Part shown: piece after piece, positions 19,701 through 27,310 of the stretch
How the letters are laid out: every line of letters begins with the position of its first letter
How positions within the stretch are numbered: position 1 is the first letter of the stretch
DNA from: Nannocystaceae bacterium
Lineage (GTDB): Bacteria; Myxococcota_A; Polyangia; Nannocystales; Nannocystaceae
Assembly: GCA_019694555.1 (NCBI GenBank)
Contig: JAIBBS010000005.1
Location: 1-64,000, forward strand
Reading direction: 5' to 3'
Length of the DNA: 64,000 nt
Translations under genes and position numbers: made by a program
The notes under the pieces: generated by a model
The model's input: the letters and a program-made list of their open reading frames with translations, nothing else
Told to the model about the DNA's origin: nothing
The model's database searches: none

Positions 19701-20669
19701 CAGCCCGCGCAGCAGGATCCGTCGCACCGAGCGCGGCACGCCCAGCGGGCCCGCGTCGGCCTCGACGCGCAGGCCGGTGACGATCGCTCGCACCAGCTCG
19801 GTGTAGGTCGAGCCGGCGAAGGGCCGGCGATCGTAGAGCATCTCGAACAACGTCACGCAGTACGCGAACTGATCCGTGCGCGTGTCGGGCTCGGACTTCG
19901 CGAGCTGCTCCGGTGCCATGTACGCCGGCGTGCCGAGCACGGTGCCGGCACCGGTGAGATCGAGCAGCCGCGCTCGACCGCCGCTGGGCGGTGTCGCGAG
20001 CAGCGGGTCGGGCCGGTCGCCCGAGAGCGCCTCGCCGCCGCCGCTGGTGCCCGGTGCGCGCGCGAGACCGAAGTCGACCACGCGCGCGCGGCCCTGCTCG
20101 TCGATGAGCACGTTGTCGGGTTTGAAGTCGCGGTGGACCACGCCGTGCGCGTGCGCGGCCGCGAGGCCCTCGCCCGCGCCGATGCACGCGTCGACGATCT
20201 CGCGCCAGCCCTTGCCCTTGCAGTAGCGCCGCAGGGTCTCGCCGCGGATCAGCTCCATCGCCATGAACACGTGGCGGCCGCTGTGGCCCACCTCGTACAC
20301 GTGCACGATGTTGGGATGCGACAGGCGGGCGATGGCCTGGGCCTCGCGCAGCAGTCGCTCGCGGCGCGACAGATCCGGCGCGAGATCGGCACGCAGCAGC
20401 TTGATCGCGACGTCGCGGTCCAGCTCGTCGTCGTGCGCGAGGTAGACCACGCCCATGCCGCCGCGGCCGATGCGTTCGACGATGCGGAAGCGACCCAGGG
20501 TCTCGGGCGCCGTGTCGCCGCCCGACTCCTGCGCGCGCGCGAGGGCGTCGCGTGCCTCGGTCGCGAGCGCCGCGCCCTCGAGCTGCGCGGTGTCGGCCGC
20601 GTCGTCGCCCTCGAGCGCGACGGTGTCGGCCAGGACCACGGTGGGCTCGGGTCGCGACTCGTCGCTCAT
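16725..20669 (-). CDS. Ser/Thr kinase fused to a zinc-site-less M16 peptidase-like region
   Basis: 1314 residues. The kinase domain (about 61-345) is intact: GRGGMG loop 68-73, K90, HRD 179-181, DFG 199-201, GTPAYMAPEQ. A TM helix (352-370) and a Pro-rich linker follow. From about 421 the protein resembles an M16 (pitrilysin/insulinase) peptidase: VHRLRNGLTVYV, later FYRPNNLAIVLVGD, then a second half of similar kind. The zinc motif HxxEH aligns to Y465-LV-M468-M469, so all three residues are changed and proteolysis is not expected. The external M16-like part may bind peptides and signal inward through the kinase; this is inference. The start overlaps the stop of the upstream VWA lipoprotein gene (ATGA), so the two are co-translated. 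Confidence 0.9.
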   Translation of the reverse strand: MSDESRPEPTVVLADTVALEGDDAADTAQLEGAALATEARDALARAQESGGDTAPETLGRFRIVERIGRGGMGVVYLAHDDELDRDVAIKLLRADLAPDLSRRERLLREAQAIARLSHPNIVHVYEVGHSGRHVFMAMELIRGETLRRYCKGKGWREIVDACIGAGEGLAAAHAHGVVHRDFKPDNVLIDEQGRARVVDFGLARAPGTSGGGEALSGDRPDPLLATPPSGGRARLLDLTGAGTVLGTPAYMAPEQLAKSEPDTRTDQFAYCVTLFEMLYDRRPFAGSTYTELVRAIVTGLRVEADAGPLGVPRSVRRILLRGLSRAPEDRYASMDELLAALRRARAPGSRRGLVYAGLGAAAAAAIVQLARPPAPTPVVPEAPSAPLPEPTPIDPWREIVAHTADLPPPLASPLPGDPTGVTVHRLRNGLTVYVAHRPLEPEVAVTLAVRAGSDQERGYGPGLGYLVMMSLYRGGERLGAVDPAMARPSLALEHALLRALPQAPDDAARDAMIAAASATEHAAAPFLAPTDLDDAATAIAGEGLSSSRSGSGTTFTLELPPHRLDAWLAILAETVRHPAFRDTFAVVQSQLDLYASTTSNDRAWQLLQRELAAATGLREDYETATQYLLGFPLDDAMRFHDSFYRPNNLAIVLVGDLTPEQALPLCEKHFGDWAPAPIPAQPPVDAPLPEGVVRREIEDGGAPAVFMSWPLPPTQSPEYGDFVTLASALGDHDGLASGLRRDTAEVSWSVTPYRTLDVRATALGERSLADTEAATMAALESIAGDALPDEAWAPALARAELEQLGWARSSGALASTIAGSFIDRRSWQVVANALTVKPSRAAMVATARRLVDRSRAVVYKHPGETWHVPMPNLPGTRLPTRYGRRSAFARAIVDAPVTPPEPRFLLAGSHYQESQRGNRRVITTDAPGPLAMASWVYPVGVDQDPFVCDAVRARMRAVAIPGIDFGTYCANDFVWIDVVAPADRFVRDAPLVFDWLERGMPSEQDLEEYLARALQTRAARRLSDAWREPSFHAWALRGDAGIDAHMPDDATLRERGATALPASLRRLGRHAADLLYIGPDAARVRELVPPSSGTASTSIPVPRTRALRRDLVFVLHDPARDGVEVRAAVPWPELEPRLQLAAQLHVDQVIDGLQNGPPHLEPRWATTPWWAARHPLATQATYAAREQDVLSAAEAAIALVRMRVPAAEFDAARRRLEVSFRAWRTPTRAVPEAVRFWPEPGTDPRLAQWLALPGLSYADLERYESALGEAPLVLSIIGNADRMDLDALAQLGELRRIDLADLEDLLRDANASDT

Positions 20670-22339
20670 CCGCTGGCTCCCATGTCGCCGCCGGGCGGAT
20701 CATCGCAGGTCTCGCCGACCGGGCGCGTCAGCTCGCACTGCACCTCGACCGTGGTGCCGGCGGGTTCGAGCGCGCCCTCGGGGCGCTCGACCACGAGCTC
20801 GAGGTTGGCGCCCCGCGTGACGCACTGCCGTGACATGTCGTCGCCGGCGTTGCTGGTGCTGCCGTCGACGTCGAGCAGCGCGCGGTGACACAGCTCGAGG
20901 CTGGTGCCGGGGAAGCTCCAGCCGTCGGCGGTGAGCTCGCAGCGCGGCACGATGCGCTCGTCGCCGTCGGCGCTGCGCTCGATCAGCCGGCAGTCGGGCT
21001 GCAGCCCGGGTTCGTCGGCGTCGTGGTCGGCGACGCAGCCGGGCACGCACGTGCGCGCGCTCAGCCGCGCGAGGCCGTCGACGATCTGCTGCAACGCGAT
21101 GGTGTAGTCGGGCGAGCAGATCGACGACAGGTTGGGCGCGTCGGTCGCGAACTCGGCCGCGAACTCCGCCAGCCGCACCGGCGGGATCCCGGGCGGGCTG
21201 GTGGGGGTCTCGGTGCCCACGCCGCAGCCGGGACCGATGCCGTACTCGAGGTTGAAGTCGGGCAACGCCGAGTCGGCGAACAGCATCTGCTGGGTCTGGG
21301 GATAGTCGAGCGGCACGCCACCGATCACGCCGACGAGCACCTGCGAGGCGCCGCCGCGCTCGGCCTTGGCCTGGGCCACGTCGCGCACCGCGTCGACGTA
21401 GCGCGACACCGGGTACAGCACCGCCTCGCTGGGATCGGCGACCGGCATGCCGTCCCAGCCCATGTCCTGCGCGTGGCACTCGTCGTAGACGCCGGGCCCG
21501 CCGGTGCACACGGTGCCCGCGCGCCAACACGCACCCGAGCTGGGCGAGTCTGCGGACGGATCGGTCCACAGCGCGCGGCCGCGGTCGTTCATCAGGCCGT
21601 CGATGTTGTCGAACGGCGCCGAGCAATCGGTCTCGTCGGTGACGAAGACGATCGCCAGCAACGCCTCGTCGCGCAGGAAGCCGGCCGAGTTGCCCTCCTG
21701 CTCGAGCACCGCGCGCATCGATTCCAGCGGCGCCTCGAAGCCGGCGCCGTTGATGCCCTGGGGCCCGGCACAGCGCATCGCGTCCGCGATCGAGATCCCG
21801 TCGGCGAGGTTGCTGCCGCCGGCGGTCTTCTCGATCCACGGCCGACCCGAGAGCTCGGCGCCGTCGGCCACGGTCGCGACGGTGTCGAAGCCGCACGAGG
21901 CCAGGCAGCCGGCCTGGGTCTCGTCGATGACGAGGCCGTCGAAGTCGTTGAACACGAACTCCTCGAGCCGCTCGCGACAGCTGCTCACGCGCAGGGTCCC
22001 GTACGCGTCCGTCGTGGTCAGGCCGATGCGGTAGCTGGCACCGAAGCGCTGCTGCTCGAGCACGTCGACGAACGCGGGGAAGTTGGACGCCAGCGTGCCC
22101 TGCTCCACGCCCATCGAGCCGGAGTTGTCGATGACGAACAGGATGTCGACCGCGCGCTGCAGCTTCGCGACCGAGGTGCAGGCATTGTCGGCGCAGGGGT
22201 CGGGCACGATCTCCCAGAACGGCCCGCGGCCGCAGCCGACCACGAGCAGCGCCGATGCGACCGCAGCGCGCCGGGCCACGGCGGGCAGCGGCGCACGGCT
22301 GCACCGCTGCCATCGCGCGCGTCGCCCGGATCTGCGCAC
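20666..22339 (-). CDS. VWA-domain lipoprotein
   Basis: About 557 residues. The signal peptide is Arg-rich with a hydrophobic core ending ALLVVGC. A VWA domain starts near residue 60 with VDILFVIDNSGSMG, an intact DxSGS metal site, and continues through VFVTDETDCS. Many cysteines (CxxxCGFD, CxPGC) suggest disulphides. The protein ends GGDMGASG, and its stop overlaps the start of the kinase-M16 gene, which suggests the two act together, for example as surface receptor and transducer. I chose GTG 22339 because a TGC-TACCGT box lies 7 nt upstream and the signal peptide is complete; longer in-frame versions lack support. Confidence 0.8.
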   Translation of the reverse strand: MRRSGRRARWQRCSRAPLPAVARRAAVASALLVVGCGRGPFWEIVPDPCADNACTSVAKLQRAVDILFVIDNSGSMGVEQGTLASNFPAFVDVLEQQRFGASYRIGLTTTDAYGTLRVSSCRERLEEFVFNDFDGLVIDETQAGCLASCGFDTVATVADGAELSGRPWIEKTAGGSNLADGISIADAMRCAGPQGINGAGFEAPLESMRAVLEQEGNSAGFLRDEALLAIVFVTDETDCSAPFDNIDGLMNDRGRALWTDPSADSPSSGACWRAGTVCTGGPGVYDECHAQDMGWDGMPVADPSEAVLYPVSRYVDAVRDVAQAKAERGGASQVLVGVIGGVPLDYPQTQQMLFADSALPDFNLEYGIGPGCGVGTETPTSPPGIPPVRLAEFAAEFATDAPNLSSICSPDYTIALQQIVDGLARLSARTCVPGCVADHDADEPGLQPDCRLIERSADGDERIVPRCELTADGWSFPGTSLELCHRALLDVDGSTSNAGDDMSRQCVTRGANLELVVERPEGALEPAGTTVEVQCELTRPVGETCDDPPGGDMGASG

Positions 22340-22346
22340 TGTGACC

Positions 22347-22355
22347 ACGGTAGCA
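22347..22355 (-). promoter_or_regulatory. Extended -10 box TGC-TACCGT
   Basis: The element ends 7 nt before the GTG at 22339. It is the probable promoter of the VWA lipoprotein / kinase-M16 operon. Confidence 0.45.
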
Positions 22356-22527
22356 CGGCTGGTGCGGCCACCGCTGTCGACGCGCGGGGCTGGATCGAGG
22401 TCGGCGGGCCCTCGGGGTTTGCCGAACTTTCGCGCCGGCAGCCGAGCCTGGGGTAGAACACGCAGACGTTCGGTGTCTCGCGCGTCCCCGCCGGCGGGAT
22501 CGGCGGTACGCCACGGCGTGCGTGCCC

Positions 22528-23946
22528 ATGTTCGCGCCATTCGTCGCGCTGCTGCTGTTCGCGCCGGCCGGGTCATCGCCGGCGAGGGATCCGGTGCACC
22601 CGGCGACGCGCGCGTACGTGGGTCCGCGCGAGGTCGCGCTGCCGCCCGGTGCGGACCCCGGCGTGGCGGTGGATCCGACGCCGAGCTCGGCGCCGGACCC
22701 GGGTGCGAGCACGACGCCGTCGACCCCGCCGACCGCCGACGCGCATCACGAGGGCGAGCGGCCCAGCGCACCGGCGATGACACGCAGCGCCGACGAGACC
22801 CTGGTCCGTCGCGTCACGCGTCCGGGTGACAGCGACGTGCGACGCACGTGGGTGGTCGGTGGCTTCGTCGACGCCAGCTACGTCATCAACTCCAACTCGC
22901 CCGACAATCACATCAACCGCGGCATGGGCACTGCGCCGCGCAGCGGCGAATTCGGCGTACCGCTGGCGGTCGCGTACATCCGCCACGACGCCGATCGCCG
23001 CGAGCCGTGGTTCCTCGAGCTCGCGCTGCAGGTCGGCCCCGCTGCGACCTCGCTGCTCGCCGCCGACCCGCAGCCGGGCGGCGACGCCAGTCGCCTCGCC
23101 GGCGTGAACGTGTGGCAGCACCTCGGTCGTGCCAACGCGGGCATCCGCATCCCGCGGGCGCGCACCGAGATCGGCGGCGGCGTGTTCGGCACGCCGATCA
23201 GCTACTGGAGCTTCTGGGCCAAGGACAACTGGACCTACTCCACGCCGTGGCACCTCAACGCAGTGCCGTACGTGCTCATGGGCCTGCGCGTGCTGCAGCC
23301 GATCGGACGCAAGTGGTTGTTGCAGGCGTGGGTGCACAACGGCTGGGCGACCTACGCGGACATCAACAAGGCGCCGAGCTACCTCGGCGGCGCCATCGTC
23401 GAGCCGGTCGCGGGGCTGCACCTGGGCCAGTTCTTCCACTTCGGTCCCGAGGACACCGACATCCGCGCGCGCGCGTGGCGAATGCTCAGCGACACCTGGA
23501 TGGCATTCGAGCGCGGGCGCTTCGGTCTGGTCGCGATCGCCGACGTGATGCGCGAGCGCGTCACCGCGCAGCCTGGTGAGCCGGTGGCGATGTACCTCGC
23601 CGGCGCGATCTCGCCGCGCGTGCGCGTGCTCGAGCGTCGCGGTGGTCGCATCGCCTGGTGGCTGGCCGCACGCGGCGAGGCGTTCTGGGATCGCCACGGC
23701 CGCATCTACGGCGTCGATCAGCTGATGGGCTCCGCGGTCGCCAGCAGCGACCTGCGCCTGTTCGAGTTCGTGCAGCTGCGCGTGGAGTATCGCTTCGACG
23801 CCTCGACCGCGCCGCAGGGCTTCTTCTATCGCGGCGCCGCGGTCCACGACAGCGACGGTGGGCTGGCGCAGCAGCAACACGCGGTCTACATCGCGCTCAT
23901 CGGCACCTTCGAGCACTGGTTCGGTCGCCGCGCGCGATCGAAGTGA
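22528..23946 (+). CDS. Outer-membrane beta-barrel porin (Bbp2/OmpL-like)
   Basis: About 472 residues. After a signal peptide (MFAPFVALLLFAPAGSS) and a Pro-rich linker of about 80 residues comes a barrel with alternating amphipathic strands: GGFVDASYVINSNSPDNH near 112, then LAVAYIRHD, PWFLELALQVGP, SYWSFWAKDNWTYSTPWHLN, and a last strand ending in IALIGTFEHWFG. The early 'GFVDASY..NSN.PDN' pattern and repeated Trp/Tyr girdles fit the beta-barrel porin 2 group. The substrate is unknown. GTG 22522 would add two residues. Confidence 0.75.
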   Translation: MFAPFVALLLFAPAGSSPARDPVHPATRAYVGPREVALPPGADPGVAVDPTPSSAPDPGASTTPSTPPTADAHHEGERPSAPAMTRSADETLVRRVTRPGDSDVRRTWVVGGFVDASYVINSNSPDNHINRGMGTAPRSGEFGVPLAVAYIRHDADRREPWFLELALQVGPAATSLLAADPQPGGDASRLAGVNVWQHLGRANAGIRIPRARTEIGGGVFGTPISYWSFWAKDNWTYSTPWHLNAVPYVLMGLRVLQPIGRKWLLQAWVHNGWATYADINKAPSYLGGAIVEPVAGLHLGQFFHFGPEDTDIRARAWRMLSDTWMAFERGRFGLVAIADVMRERVTAQPGEPVAMYLAGAISPRVRVLERRGGRIAWWLAARGEAFWDRHGRIYGVDQLMGSAVASSDLRLFEFVQLRVEYRFDASTAPQGFFYRGAAVHDSDGGLAQQQHAVYIALIGTFEHWFGRRARSK

Positions 23947-23956
23947 TCGGACGGGC

Positions 23957-24829
23957 TCACGCCGTCGGCGTGGCGATCGCGGCCGCGACCCCGTCGAAGC
24001 GCCAGCGCCAGCCCAGCTGTTGCAGCTTGGTCGCGACGCCGTCGCGACCGGTGCTGCGCAGCAGGTGTTCGAAGCGCGCGCGCCAGCCCGAGTCGGGCTG
24101 CAGGCCGGTGGGCCCGTCGGGATCGAAGTCGCCCAGCTGCAGCATGACCTGCGGCACGAAGCCCGAGCCCTCGGCGAGCTCGAACACCAGGCGCAGCGTC
24201 GGCAGCGGCAGCACGCGGAACATCGCGCTGCCCAAGAACATGATGCGCTGGCCCGCGACCGGCACGCGCGCCGGCACCATCGGCATGGGCAGCGTGACCA
24301 CGGCGCCGTCGCTGCCGGGCAGCGCGAAGCAACCGCCGACGGTGCCCTCGGGCAGCTGCTGCAGGCGCAGCGACGCATCGCGGCGGTAGCCGGCCTCGCG
24401 CAGGCCGGCACCGAACCATGGCTCGCAGTCGTCGGCGGAGAAGTCCGGCGCACGGAAGCACACCACCTCGACGCCGGCGACGTCGGCGAGCGCCTCGCGG
24501 CCGCGTCGCGCATCTTCGGCGAAGCGCTCGGGCCCCAGCCGCGCGACCGAGGTGCGCGCGAGTCCCTGACACCCGAGCTCGTGGCGCGCGACCAGCGGTG
24601 CCCACACCTCGCGGCGCAGCTCGGCCGCGAGCCGCCCCTCGGCGAAGAACGTCGCGCCCACGCCGAGGCCGTCGAGGGCCTCGAGCGCGCGCTCGAGTCG
24701 ACGCTCGACCAGCGCCGGCGAGGCCGGCGAGACCACGCCCGCACGCTCCTGCTCGACCCGCGGTTCGTCCTCGAGCTGGATCGTGAGCACGGCCGGACGG
24801 CGCTGCGCCTCGCGTTCGTCGTGGCTCAT
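23957..24829 (-). CDS. Degenerate polysaccharide deacetylase (NodB fold)
   Basis: 290 residues. The order of motifs follows NodB-type deacetylases, especially those in exopolysaccharide loci: VLTIQLED in place of TFDD, GVGATFFAEGRLA, then VVCFRAPDFSADD (motif RxPxFS) and a C-terminal FDGVA region. The usual metal motif HGYxH is replaced by CQGLARTS, so both histidines are missing and deacetylation is doubtful. It overlaps the upstream glycosyltransferase by 4 nt, so it probably serves the same surface-polysaccharide pathway, perhaps as a binding or regulatory subunit. Confidence 0.75.
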   Translation of the reverse strand: MSHDEREAQRRPAVLTIQLEDEPRVEQERAGVVSPASPALVERRLERALEALDGLGVGATFFAEGRLAAELRREVWAPLVARHELGCQGLARTSVARLGPERFAEDARRGREALADVAGVEVVCFRAPDFSADDCEPWFGAGLREAGYRRDASLRLQQLPEGTVGGCFALPGSDGAVVTLPMPMVPARVPVAGQRIMFLGSAMFRVLPLPTLRLVFELAEGSGFVPQVMLQLGDFDPDGPTGLQPDSGWRARFEHLLRSTGRDGVATKLQQLGWRWRFDGVAAAIATPTA

Positions 24830-26082
24830 CGCCGCGCCTCCGCGCGTCGCTGCACCAACGCTTGCAGCTCGTCGGCGTAGCCGTCGGCGAGCGCGTCGCG
24901 ATCGAAGTGTTGCTCGACGAAGCGACGGCCCGCGAGCCCGCGCGCGCGGGCGAGCTCGGGGTCGCGGCGGGCGTCCAGGATTGCGTCGGCCATCGCGGCG
25001 GCGTCCTCGGGCTTGGCAATGTAGCCGCAGCCGGCCTGCAGCGCCAAGCGGCGCGCCTCGCCCGCGACCGCCAGCAGCAGCGGCCGCGCGCAGCCCATGA
25101 TCTCGAACATCTTCGAGGGCAGCACGGTCTCGAACAGCGGCGTGTCCTTGAGCATGACCACCGGCAGGTCGGTGGCCGCGAGCACCGCGGGGATGTCGGC
25201 GCGCGGGCGCTGACCCACGAAGTGGACGCGGTCGAGCCCGCGCTCGCGTGCGGCGCGGCTGAGCGTCTCGCGCTCCGCGCCTTCGCCGACCACGAGCACG
25301 TGGACGTCCTCGTGCGATCGCAGCCGCTGGGCCACGTCGAGCAGCGTGCCGAGCCCGTGGGCCATGCCGATGGTGCCGATGTAGCCGACCACGAACGCGT
25401 GCGGCGGCAGACCCAGGCTCGCACGCATGGCGCTGCCGTCGAGGTCGGGTCGGAACAGCCGCAGATCGACGCCGTTCTTGACCACGCGGATCTTCGCCGG
25501 ATCGACGCCGGCCTCGCGCCAGATCCGTGCGAACGAGTCGGTCACGCCCACGAGCAGATCGGCCTGCGCGTAGACGAAGCGCTCGAGCACGCGCAGGCCC
25601 GTGACGATGGGGTGGTGCTCGGGCAGCGCACCGACCTCGACGATCGACTGCGGCCACAGGTCGCGGATCTCGAGCACGTAGGGCACGCGCCACGCCCGGG
25701 CCAGCGCCAGCCCCGAGAGCGCGCACAGGAACTGCGGCGAGGTCGCGAGCACGAGATCGGCGCGTCGGACCTCGCGTGCGAGCCCGCCCAACACCACCGA
25801 CGAGCCTGCGAACGAGCCGTACGCGAGGCCGCGGCGCAGCACGCCCTTGTTCGGCGCGGCGTAGATCCACGTGCGCAGCACCTCGACGCCACGCCAGCGC
25901 TCGCGCTGCACGATGTGGCCGCGGTACTCCGGCGGGATCACGCCGGTGGGGTGGTTGGGGAAGCCGGTGAGGACCGCGACCTCGTGGCCCCGCTCGACCC
26001 AGCGCGCGGCCAGCTCCGACACGCGCGCGGCGGGTGCACCCATCTCGGGCGGGAAGTACTGCGACAGGTACAGGATGCGCAT
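24826..26082 (-). CDS. Glycosyltransferase family 4 (WbuB-like)
   Basis: 418 residues with the GT-B fold. The N-terminus MRILYLSQYFPPEMGAPAAR is typical of the WbuB-like group. Other motifs are VLTGFPNHPTG, EIRDLWPQSIVEVG and, in the C-terminal domain, VVGYIGTIG, FVGQRPRADIP and PLFETVLPSKMFEIMG, with the ExxxxxxxK/E-type donor-binding glutamates. It transfers a sugar from a nucleotide donor during surface polysaccharide synthesis. The substrate cannot be told from sequence. It is followed in a 4-nt overlap by the deacetylase-like gene. Confidence 0.9.
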   Translation of the reverse strand: MRILYLSQYFPPEMGAPAARVSELAARWVERGHEVAVLTGFPNHPTGVIPPEYRGHIVQRERWRGVEVLRTWIYAAPNKGVLRRGLAYGSFAGSSVVLGGLAREVRRADLVLATSPQFLCALSGLALARAWRVPYVLEIRDLWPQSIVEVGALPEHHPIVTGLRVLERFVYAQADLLVGVTDSFARIWREAGVDPAKIRVVKNGVDLRLFRPDLDGSAMRASLGLPPHAFVVGYIGTIGMAHGLGTLLDVAQRLRSHEDVHVLVVGEGAERETLSRAARERGLDRVHFVGQRPRADIPAVLAATDLPVVMLKDTPLFETVLPSKMFEIMGCARPLLLAVAGEARRLALQAGCGYIAKPEDAAAMADAILDARRDPELARARGLAGRRFVEQHFDRDALADGYADELQALVQRRAEARR

Positions 26083-26100
26083 CCGACTCGCGGCGGCGCG

Positions 26101-26109
26101 AGCCTAACA
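26101..26109 (-). promoter_or_regulatory. Extended -10 box TGT-TAGGCT
   Basis: The element lies 18 nt before the ATG at 26082 of the glycosyltransferase. It starts 7 bp from the stop of the sigma factor gene. Confidence 0.35.
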
Positions 26110-26115
26110 CGCCGA

Positions 26116-26466
26116 TCAGAGATCGCGGCCGACCTGGATCAGCTCCGGCAGGAAGTGACCGCGGAGCGTGAGCAGGCTGGGGAACTTGATGTGGCGGCGC
26201 GCGTCGATGTTGGCGCCGGTCGGCGCGATGACCTCGCCGGTGAGGCGATCGCCTTCGACGAAGTCGTACACCGCGGTGATGTTGCCGCTGCCGTCCTTGC
26301 GTGCGGCCTCGTCGGCGTCGCCGTCGTCGGTGGTGGTGCGGGCCGCGGTGGCGCGCTTGGCCTTCGCTGGCGCGGCGGCGGCGGTGGTGGCGACGCTCAG
26401 CGGTGCGGCCGCGAGCGCGAGGGCGATCGTGGCGTGCGCGGCGGGGTTGGTGCGGCGGGACTTCAT
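26116..26466 (-). CDS. Nested small exported protein (possible internal start)
   Basis: From the internal ATG 26466 the same frame encodes 116 residues. The N-terminus MKSRRTNPAAHATIALALAA, followed by an Ala-rich run ending AAAAPAKA, is a textbook signal peptide. The mature part ends in NITAVYDFVEGDRLTGEV, IDARRHIKFPSLLTLRGHF and LPELIQVGRDL. I have a loose, unverified memory of similar 'ARR...SLL..R..F.PE' endings in myxobacterial proteins. AAGGA lies 7 nt upstream of the ATG. This may be made separately from the sigma factor, or a real stop may have been lost. Confidence 0.45.
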   Translation of the reverse strand: MKSRRTNPAAHATIALALAAAPLSVATTAAAAPAKAKRATAARTTTDDGDADEAARKDGSGNITAVYDFVEGDRLTGEVIAPTGANIDARRHIKFPSLLTLRGHFLPELIQVGRDL

Positions 26467-27174
26467 GCCCGCATCCTTGGCCGGCTCGCCGAGATCCTGT
26501 GCCGTCGCGATCGCGATCGTCGGCAACGCGATCGTCGGTGCGGCATCGATCGCGGCGTGGGGCACGACCGCGACCATCGCGACCATGGACGCGGTCGCCG
26601 ACATCGTCGCGAGCTTGCCCGGCACGGCGGTGAACCACGGTGCGAACGCCCGCAGCACGCGCTGCGACAGCGACTCGGGCTCACGCGACAGCAGCTCGCG
26701 CTCGAAGCGAGCCCGCACCGCGCGGATGCGGGCGTAGGTGGTGTTGAGGTTGAGGCCGAGCTCGGCCGCGATCTCCGGGCCGGCGCGGCCCTGCAGCTCC
26801 GCGCGCACGAACACGTCGCGGTGGATCGCCGGCAGGTTGCACACGAAGTCGGCGATGCGGCCGGCGGCCTGCGCATGCGCGAGCGCGTCGTCGGGCGCCG
26901 GGGCTTGTGGCGCCGGCTCGCCCGCCAGCGCGTGGACCAGCGCCGCGCGTCGCCGCCGAGCGCGACGATGCGTCGAGGCGACGCCGCGCGCGATGCCCCA
27001 GATCCAGTTGACCAGCGAACGCCCGCGATCGAAGTCCGCCGCGCGGCGGACGATCACGGTGAAGACGTCCTGCATCGCGTCGTCGAGCGCCTCGGGTTCG
27101 ACCCCGAGGCTCCGCAGCGCGCGGCGCACCAGCGGCGTATGTGCGGTTGGGTCCAAGTCCAGCGCCTCTGCCAT
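26116..27174 (-). CDS. ECF sigma factor with in-frame secreted-protein extension
   Basis: 352 residues if read through. Region 2 covers about 10-70 (ALDDAMQDVFTVIVRR, VNWIWGIARGVAS) and region 4 about 100-160 (LPAIHRDVFVRAELQGR, EIAAELGLNLNTTYARIRAVR), the DNA-binding helix-turn-helix. A hydrophobic stretch follows (about 190-227). From M237 the frame continues into what looks like a separate exported protein. I chose ATG 27174 because AAGGA lies 9 nt upstream; ATG 27228 is an alternative. It is divergent from the aidB-like gene. Either the sigma factor is membrane-tethered with a periplasmic tail, or two genes share one frame without a stop. Confidence 0.8.
   Translation of the reverse strand: MAEALDLDPTAHTPLVRRALRSLGVEPEALDDAMQDVFTVIVRRAADFDRGRSLVNWIWGIARGVASTHRRARRRRAALVHALAGEPAPQAPAPDDALAHAQAAGRIADFVCNLPAIHRDVFVRAELQGRAGPEIAAELGLNLNTTYARIRAVRARFERELLSREPESLSQRVLRAFAPWFTAVPGKLATMSATASMVAMVAVVPHAAIDAAPTIALPTIAIATAQDLGEPAKDAGMKSRRTNPAAHATIALALAAAPLSVATTAAAAPAKAKRATAARTTTDDGDADEAARKDGSGNITAVYDFVEGDRLTGEVIAPTGANIDARRHIKFPSLLTLRGHFLPELIQVGRDL
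26474..26478 (-). promoter_or_regulatory. Internal ribosome binding site AAGGA
   Basis: Minus-strand AAGGA, 7 nt before ATG 26466, inside the sigma factor frame. It is identical in sequence to the site that serves the sigma factor start. Confidence 0.45.
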
Positions 27175-27183
27175 GCCGGTGGG

Positions 27184-27188
27184 TCCTT
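27184..27188 (-). promoter_or_regulatory. Ribosome binding site AAGGA
   Basis: Minus-strand AAGGA, 9 nt before ATG 27174. It decides between 27174 and the upstream ATG 27228 as the sigma factor start. Confidence 0.5.
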
Positions 27189-27297
27189 GGCCGGCGGCGG
27201 TGGGTTCTGTGATCGCGTGCACGTGCATGCCCGGGCCTCGGACGTGGCACGTGCGGGAGCCGTGCCGGGTTCCGGCCGTCGCGGTCGGCGCTGGGCG

Positions 27298-27303
27298 TAC
27301 AAT
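27298..27303 (+). promoter_or_regulatory. -10 box TACAAT
   Basis: TACAAT lies 7 nt before the ATG at 27311, so the mRNA would be leaderless or nearly so. No clear -35 is visible at 16-18 bp. Confidence 0.4.
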
Positions 27304-27310
27304 CCCGCCG

